Assembly: GCA_017480485.1 (NCBI GenBank)
Contig: JAFVAN010000010.1
Span: 1 to 9,733 of the forward strand
DNA length: 9,733 bases
Reading direction: 5' to 3'
Origin: Ruminococcus sp.
Lineage (GTDB): Bacteria; Bacillota_A; Clostridia; Oscillospirales; Ruminococcaceae
This document shows positions 6,815-9,733 of the stretch, one piece after another. Position 1 is the stretch's first letter. Each line of letters starts with the position of its first letter. The notes beneath the pieces were generated by a model that saw only the letters and a program-made list of their open reading frames with translations, did no database searches and had not been told where the DNA came from. The position numbers and the translations under genes are program-made.

Positions 6815-8596
6815 TTAAGAAAACGCCCATTTATAGTAATACAGCATCTTCCTGGGGCCCTTGTTGCCTGTGGCCTTCTTTTCCATCATGAAGGGTGCAG
6901 GGCCCGAGGTGCCGAAGCGGACGATCTCTATCCTCAGCTCGGAGTCGCAGATGTAGACCTTGCCGTCGTCGTCGATGACCTCGGTCCATGCGTGGATCCA
7001 GTTGTAGTTGCCGCTGATGCTGATGATGTAGTAGTGGTACTGGGCCACGGCGTCATAGCCCACGGCCCGCGCCAGATATGCGAACATTGCCGAGTAGCGC
7101 TGGCAGTTGCCCTTGCGGTACTTCATCATGTATTCCGCCGCGTCCATCTCCCACTTGGGGTTGGAGAAATTGGGGTTTGCAAGCTTCTGGTAGTAATAGC
7201 CGCTCTTCTCAAAATGATAGAACAGGGTCTTGAGCTTGTTGAAGCGGGTCTCGTTCTCGGCGCCGTACTTTACAAGCATATCGTTTGCGTACTTGTCGAT
7301 CTTTGCCTTGAAGGCCTCGCTCTCGGCGGTCATGGCGCCGTTCTTGTCGAACTGGTAGCCCTGGGCCCAGCAGTCCTTGGCCTCATTGCTGTTGATGTCA
7401 AAGTAATGGGTGCTGCCGTCGATGACATAGAAGCCGTGGGCCTTGGTTATCTCGAACTCTCGGGAGGTCTTTCCCGTGTAGTTGCCCTTGCCCGTCAGGG
7501 TGACGGTGGCGGTGCCGATCTTGGAATTTTTCTTGTAGGATAAAACATAGTCCTTGCCGCTTTGCAGCTTGATGCCGTTTACCTTGAGGGTCGGCACAGG
7601 CTTTATGGATTTGCCAAGGAAGGGGTAGGTAAGGCTTGGGATAGTTGCCCGGTTGTCGGAGAGGTCGTTGGGCTTGATGTTGAAATATCTAACGGTGGTG
7701 CCTGAGAAGTTGCCCTTACCCTTTATGGTCACCTTGGCGGTGAGCTCGCCCACGTTGATGTTGTTGGAATAGCTCACGGTATAGTCGGTGCCCTTGACCA
7801 GCTTGACACCGTTGACCTTAAGGGTGGGCTCGGGGGTCCGCGCCTTGCCCGTGTAGGTGTAGTTAAGATAGGGGATAGTTGCGCGGTTGTCGGCGAGGTC
7901 GTTGGGCTTGATGTTGAAATACCTGACGGTGGTGCCCTTGAAGTTGCCCATGCCCGTGATGGTTATCTTTGCGGTAAGGCTGCCGGCGTTCACGTTATCG
8001 GAATAGCTGACGGTATAGTCGGTGCCCTCGACCAGCTTGATGCCGTTTATCTTAAGGGTCGGGGCGGGGGTGATGGCCTTGCCGGAGTAGGTATAGTTGA
8101 GATATGGGATAGAGGCGCGGTTGTCGGAGAGGTCGTTGGGCCTGATGAGGAAGGTCCTTTCGATCTGCCCCTTATATCGGCCCGCCCCAAGGATGGTGAC
8201 CTTTGCAACGCCCGCGTTCAGGTTGTTTTCATAGACAACCTCGTAGTCCTCGGCGGGGGTCAGAGGTGCGTCCTCGAAAACCACTGTTACATCGGGCCTT
8301 ATCTCCAGTCCCGAATATGTAAAGGTGGATTTTGAGAGCACGGCTATGGCCTCTGAGATATCAATTTTATTTTCGGGGTCCTCGGGATCCTCGGAGCCCT
8401 CTCCCTGTGTTACTTCTCCCACGGGGGCCTCGTTATCGGCGAAGGCTCTTGCGGGGGCGGGTGCGAGGGTCAGCACGGCGGCTGCGCCCAGCGCTGCCAG
8501 CAATGCGGCTGCGGCTTTGATGGAGATCTTTCTGTTTGCCATTGGTTCCTCATTTCGTAAAGCTAATGGTGTTGCGGATGTCTTTTGGTTTTTCAT
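6815..8596 (-). CDS. Exported transglutaminase-like protein with four Ig-like repeats
   Basis: A 593-residue secreted protein. A signal peptide with a long basic N-region and hydrophobic core (about 26-47) probably ends near the ARA/AFA at 49-53. An acidic linker (about 57-82) follows. Then come four Ig/MBG-like beta repeats (about 84-153, 154-231, 232-309, 310-384); the middle ones have a strict 78-residue period starting NDL[SA]DNRA and share YTVSYS[DN]N and GNF.GTTVRYFNIKP. The C-terminal domain (about 425-593) is transglutaminase/protease-like: RKGNCQRYSAMFAYL with Cys498, NWIHAWTEV with His535, and VYICDSE with Asp551, a complete Cys-His-Asp set. It may cleave or cross-link protein at the cell surface; the substrate is unknown. 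The ATG at 8596 has AGGAAG 8 bases upstream. A second ATG at 8542, with GAGGA 4 bases upstream, would give a more typical signal peptide. Confidence 0.9.
   Translation of the reverse strand: MKNQKTSATPLALRNEEPMANRKISIKAAAALLAALGAAAVLTLAPAPARAFADNEAPVGEVTQGEGSEDPEDPENKIDISEAIAVLSKSTFTYSGLEIRPDVTVVFEDAPLTPAEDYEVVYENNLNAGVAKVTILGAGRYKGQIERTFLIRPNDLSDNRASIPYLNYTYSGKAITPAPTLKINGIKLVEGTDYTVSYSDNVNAGSLTAKITITGMGNFKGTTVRYFNIKPNDLADNRATIPYLNYTYTGKARTPEPTLKVNGVKLVKGTDYTVSYSNNINVGELTAKVTIKGKGNFSGTTVRYFNIKPNDLSDNRATIPSLTYPFLGKSIKPVPTLKVNGIKLQSGKDYVLSYKKNSKIGTATVTLTGKGNYTGKTSREFEITKAHGFYVIDGSTHYFDINSNEAKDCWAQGYQFDKNGAMTAESEAFKAKIDKYANDMLVKYGAENETRFNKLKTLFYHFEKSGYYYQKLANPNFSNPKWEMDAAEYMMKYRKGNCQRYSAMFAYLARAVGYDAVAQYHYYIISISGNYNWIHAWTEVIDDDGKVYICDSELRIEIVRFGTSGPAPFMMEKKATGNKGPRKMLYYYKWAFS
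7445..8347 (-). repeat. Coding tandem repeat, 234-bp period (78 aa)
   Basis: The segment codes for the four Ig-like repeats (residues 84-384). The phrase GGTTGTCGG recurs at 7651, 7885 and 8119, exactly 234 bases apart, and similarity at the DNA level is high around these points. The first and last units are more divergent. This points to fairly recent in-frame duplication and possible copy-number variation between strains. Confidence 0.85.
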
Positions 8597-8604
8597 AATA
8601 TCAT

Positions 8605-8610
8605 CTTCCT
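8605..8610 (-). promoter_or_regulatory. Ribosome binding site, transglutaminase gene
   Basis: AGGAAG on the minus strand, 8 bases before the ATG at 8596. This favours the longer start over the internal ATG at 8542. The 97-bp gap to the cheW stop (8597-8693) also holds TAATAT (minus strand, 8634-8639), which could be a -10 box, but no matching -35 is visible. Confidence 0.55.
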
Positions 8611-8693
8611 TTCTCGGCTTTGCGCCTTTCTGTATATTAGAGATATATGCGGCGCGATTTGTTCAGCCGGAAAGGTTAATTTTTTGTAAACAG

Positions 8694-9191
8694 TTATTCT
8701 TGGGTTTTTTCTTTGACCGTATCTATGTCGCAGTCATTGACCATAAGGCCGGCGTCCACGATATAGCAGGGCTTCTCTCCCAGAAGGAAATAGCCGCTGA
8801 GATATCTTGTATAGGCCTCGGCGCTGACGGCTTCGCAGGGGAGGATCTTATCCTCGGGCATCATTTCCATTTCGGAAACTGTATCGGTAAGTATCCCTAT
8901 AACGCCGAGGCCGCTGCGGGCGGTGAACTCGGTCTCGCAGATAAGGATACAGCTGCGGTTGCCGTACTCTCCCTCGCCGAAGCCGAAGCGCTTTCGGGCG
9001 TCGATGACGGGGACGGCTCTTTCCTCCCAGACGCAGGTACCCGCGAAGTAGTCGGGGAACTCGGGGATAGGGTGGAGCTCGCCTGCGATAAGGACGGTCA
9101 AGATATTATGGAACGGTACGGCGAACTTTCTGTCTGCTGACAGGAAGGTAAGGTACCGATGTGTTCTGATCTGCTCGGTATTTGTTTCCAT
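8694..9191 (-). CDS. Stand-alone CheW-domain protein, divergent
   Basis: A 165-residue single-domain protein of the CheW family, which in chemotaxis couples receptors to the kinase CheA at the inner face of the membrane. The fold is recognisable from RYLTFLSADRKFAVPFHNI (12-30), IPEFPDYFAG (42-51), AVPVIDARKRFG (59-70), the second-half strands around GLGVIGILTDTVSEM (95-109), and YLSGYFLLGEKPCYIVD (130-146). The usual NLRG motif before VPVID is replaced by VWEE (54-57), so by hand alignment the Arg equivalent to E. coli CheW Arg62 is Glu56. The Glu38 equivalent is Thr32. No CheA, receptor or other chemotaxis gene lies in the window. ATG at 9191 with AGGAGA 7 bases upstream. It could serve a non-chemotaxis scaffold; I am confident of the fold, not of the role. 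Confidence 0.85.
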   Translation of the reverse strand: METNTEQIRTHRYLTFLSADRKFAVPFHNILTVLIAGELHPIPEFPDYFAGTCVWEERAVPVIDARKRFGFGEGEYGNRSCILICETEFTARSGLGVIGILTDTVSEMEMMPEDKILPCEAVSAEAYTRYLSGYFLLGEKPCYIVDAGLMVNDCDIDTVKEKTQE

Positions 9192-9198
9192 AAGTTCA

Positions 9199-9204
9199 TC
9201 TCCT
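9199..9204 (-). promoter_or_regulatory. Ribosome binding site of the CheW-domain gene
   Basis: AGGAGA on the minus strand, preceded by a run of A, 7 bases before the ATG at 9191. Confidence 0.75.
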
Positions 9205-9268
9205 TTTTTTGTCGCGTGCCGCTGGCTGCGCCTCTAGAAGCAAGAGGTCAGAAGCAAGAAGCAAGAAG

Positions 9269-9300
9269 AACCCCTCCGTCTCGGCGGCGGCGGAGGGGTT
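9269..9300 (-). terminator. Terminator-like hairpin upstream of the cheW gene
   Basis: AACCCCTCCG (9269-9278) and CGGAGGGGTT (9291-9300) form a perfect 10-bp stem with a 12-base GC-rich loop. On the minus strand it is followed by pyrimidine-rich CTTCTTGCTTCTTGC rather than a pure T-run. It would end a transcript coming from beyond 9300, or attenuate the cheW leader. Confidence 0.4.
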
Positions 9301-9392
9301 TCAACGGAGGGTTCCCAAGGCCCCGCCCTTGACGCTCGCCGGACGGAAAAATCGCTTCGCTCTTTCCTGATAGAGCGGGCCGCTCAGTCGTT

Positions 9393-9471
9393 GCGGCGCA
9401 GCATAGCGCCCCCACCTAAGATAGAGCGAGATGCGAAATCACGGCCCCCATTTTCATTGGTGCTGCGCCGC
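9393..9471. repeat. 11-bp perfect inverted repeat with 57-bp spacer
   Basis: GCGGCGCAGCA (9393-9403) is the exact reverse complement of TGCTGCGCCGC (9461-9471), with two G-U pairs possible outside the arms in RNA. The spacer contains no gene. It might be an RNA stem-loop or the ends of a tiny palindromic element; no flanking target duplication was noticed. Confidence 0.5.
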
Positions 9472-9565
9472 GGTTTAACGGTAGTTTGGTGCGTGTTTCG
9501 CCTGGTCGGCGACCAGGGCGCTGCCCGATTTTCGTCCGAGTTTATGCGAGGACAAAATATACCTG

Positions 9566-9590
9566 CCAAGGGGCTAAGGCCGCCCCTTGG
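9566..9590. repeat. 9-bp hairpin at the edge of the right repeat array
   Basis: CCAAGGGGC (9566-9574) and GCCCCTTGG (9582-9590) form a perfect 9-bp stem with a 7-base loop. The right arm is part of the 92-bp repeat unit; the left arm lies just outside the array, so the array boundary coincides with an inverted copy of repeat sequence. Confidence 0.7.
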
Positions 9591-9733
9591 ATTCCGGCCA
9601 ATGCGCTTCGCGGGACTATTTATCGGCCTGCACTATTTTGGGCGCGAAATTCGGCCGTGCGCCGTTAGCACCCGCCCCTTGGATTCCGGCCAATGCGCTC
9701 CGCGGGACTATTTATTGGCCTGCACTATTTTGG
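9580..9733. repeat. 92-bp tandem repeat array, right end (1.7 copies)
   Basis: The same repeat as at 1-241 and in the same orientation. A copy beginning at unit position 26 (9580-9646) carries two differences from unit 1 (CTTCGC for CTCCGC, and TATCGG for TATTGG). It is followed by a copy running off the window after 87 of 92 bases (9647-9733). Those 87 bases are identical to 1-87. The second difference introduces a mismatch into the internal GGCCAAT/ATTGGCC stem. Confidence 0.9.

Larger units (their letters stand above)
9192..9579. other. Gene-free 388-bp stretch rich in inverted repeats
   Basis: No credible gene is present. Besides the terminator-like hairpin (9269-9300), it has a heptamer GAAGCAA at 9237-9243, 9251-9257 and 9258-9264. 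Inverted repeats are CAAGG/CCTTG (9316-9331), GAGCG-GGC-CGCTC (9373-9385), GCGGCGCAGCA (9393-9403) with TGCTGCGCCGC (9461-9471), and CCTGGTC-GGC-GACCAGG (9501-9517). The minus-strand transcript would form the leader of the cheW gene. I see no clear -35/-10 pair. It could hold a structured leader, a small RNA or the remains of a small mobile element; the sequence alone does not decide. Confidence 0.5.

Noticed and set aside
9384..9569. 61-residue minus-strand ORF upstream of cheW
   Set aside because: It has no recognisable motif and runs through the inverted repeats, so coding is unsupported.
1..9733. Complete small plasmid or phage genome, suggested by identical ends
   Set aside because: No replication, partition, mobilisation, integrase or structural phage genes are present, and the cargo includes mnmG and rsmG; a repeat-induced contig break explains the identity better.

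Overview
The window reads as a piece of chromosome from a GC-rich Clostridia member. A Ruminococcus-like Oscillospiraceae is my best guess, from the rsmG/mnmG pair, the Thr-rich lipoprotein linker, the MBOAT/DHHW pair and the Ig-like-repeat transglutaminase. The genus is inference, not proof. All seven genes I can support lie on the minus strand, so transcription runs from high to low coordinates.

Layout from the high-coordinate end. 9580-9733 is a tandem array of a 92-bp non-coding repeat. 9192-9579 is a 388-bp gene-free stretch with several inverted repeats. Next come a divergent stand-alone CheW-domain protein (8694-9191) and an exported transglutaminase-like protein with four Ig-like repeats (6815-8596). 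6532-6814 is intergenic and packed with palindromes, including a strong terminator-like hairpin. Then follows a tightly spaced run: an MBOAT O-acyltransferase (5125-6531, TTG start), an AlgX/AlgJ-like SGNH (DHHW) protein (3640-5109, TTG start), a Thr-rich lipoprotein (2819-3577), mnmG (943-2817) and rsmG (265-936). 1-241 is again the 92-bp repeat. The first and last 87 bases of the window are identical in sequence and orientation, so the window probably ends where an assembler could not resolve this repeat.

Functionally there are three themes. The MBOAT and DHHW proteins form a classic pair for O-acylating an exported polysaccharide: the membrane protein passes acetyl groups across the membrane and the SGNH protein acts outside. 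The transglutaminase-like protein and the lipoprotein are also exported, so most of the window concerns the cell surface. mnmG and rsmG are housekeeping RNA-modification genes (tRNA wobble uridine and 16S rRNA). They are placed directly behind the surface genes rather than behind mnmE, which is their usual upstream neighbour in Firmicutes.

I found no obvious new multi-gene defence or mobile system. The items most worth a second look are the 92-bp repeat family at both ends, the palindrome-rich intergenic regions, the CheW-like protein lacking the usual interface residues, and the surface genes fused to the mnmG-rsmG transcription unit.
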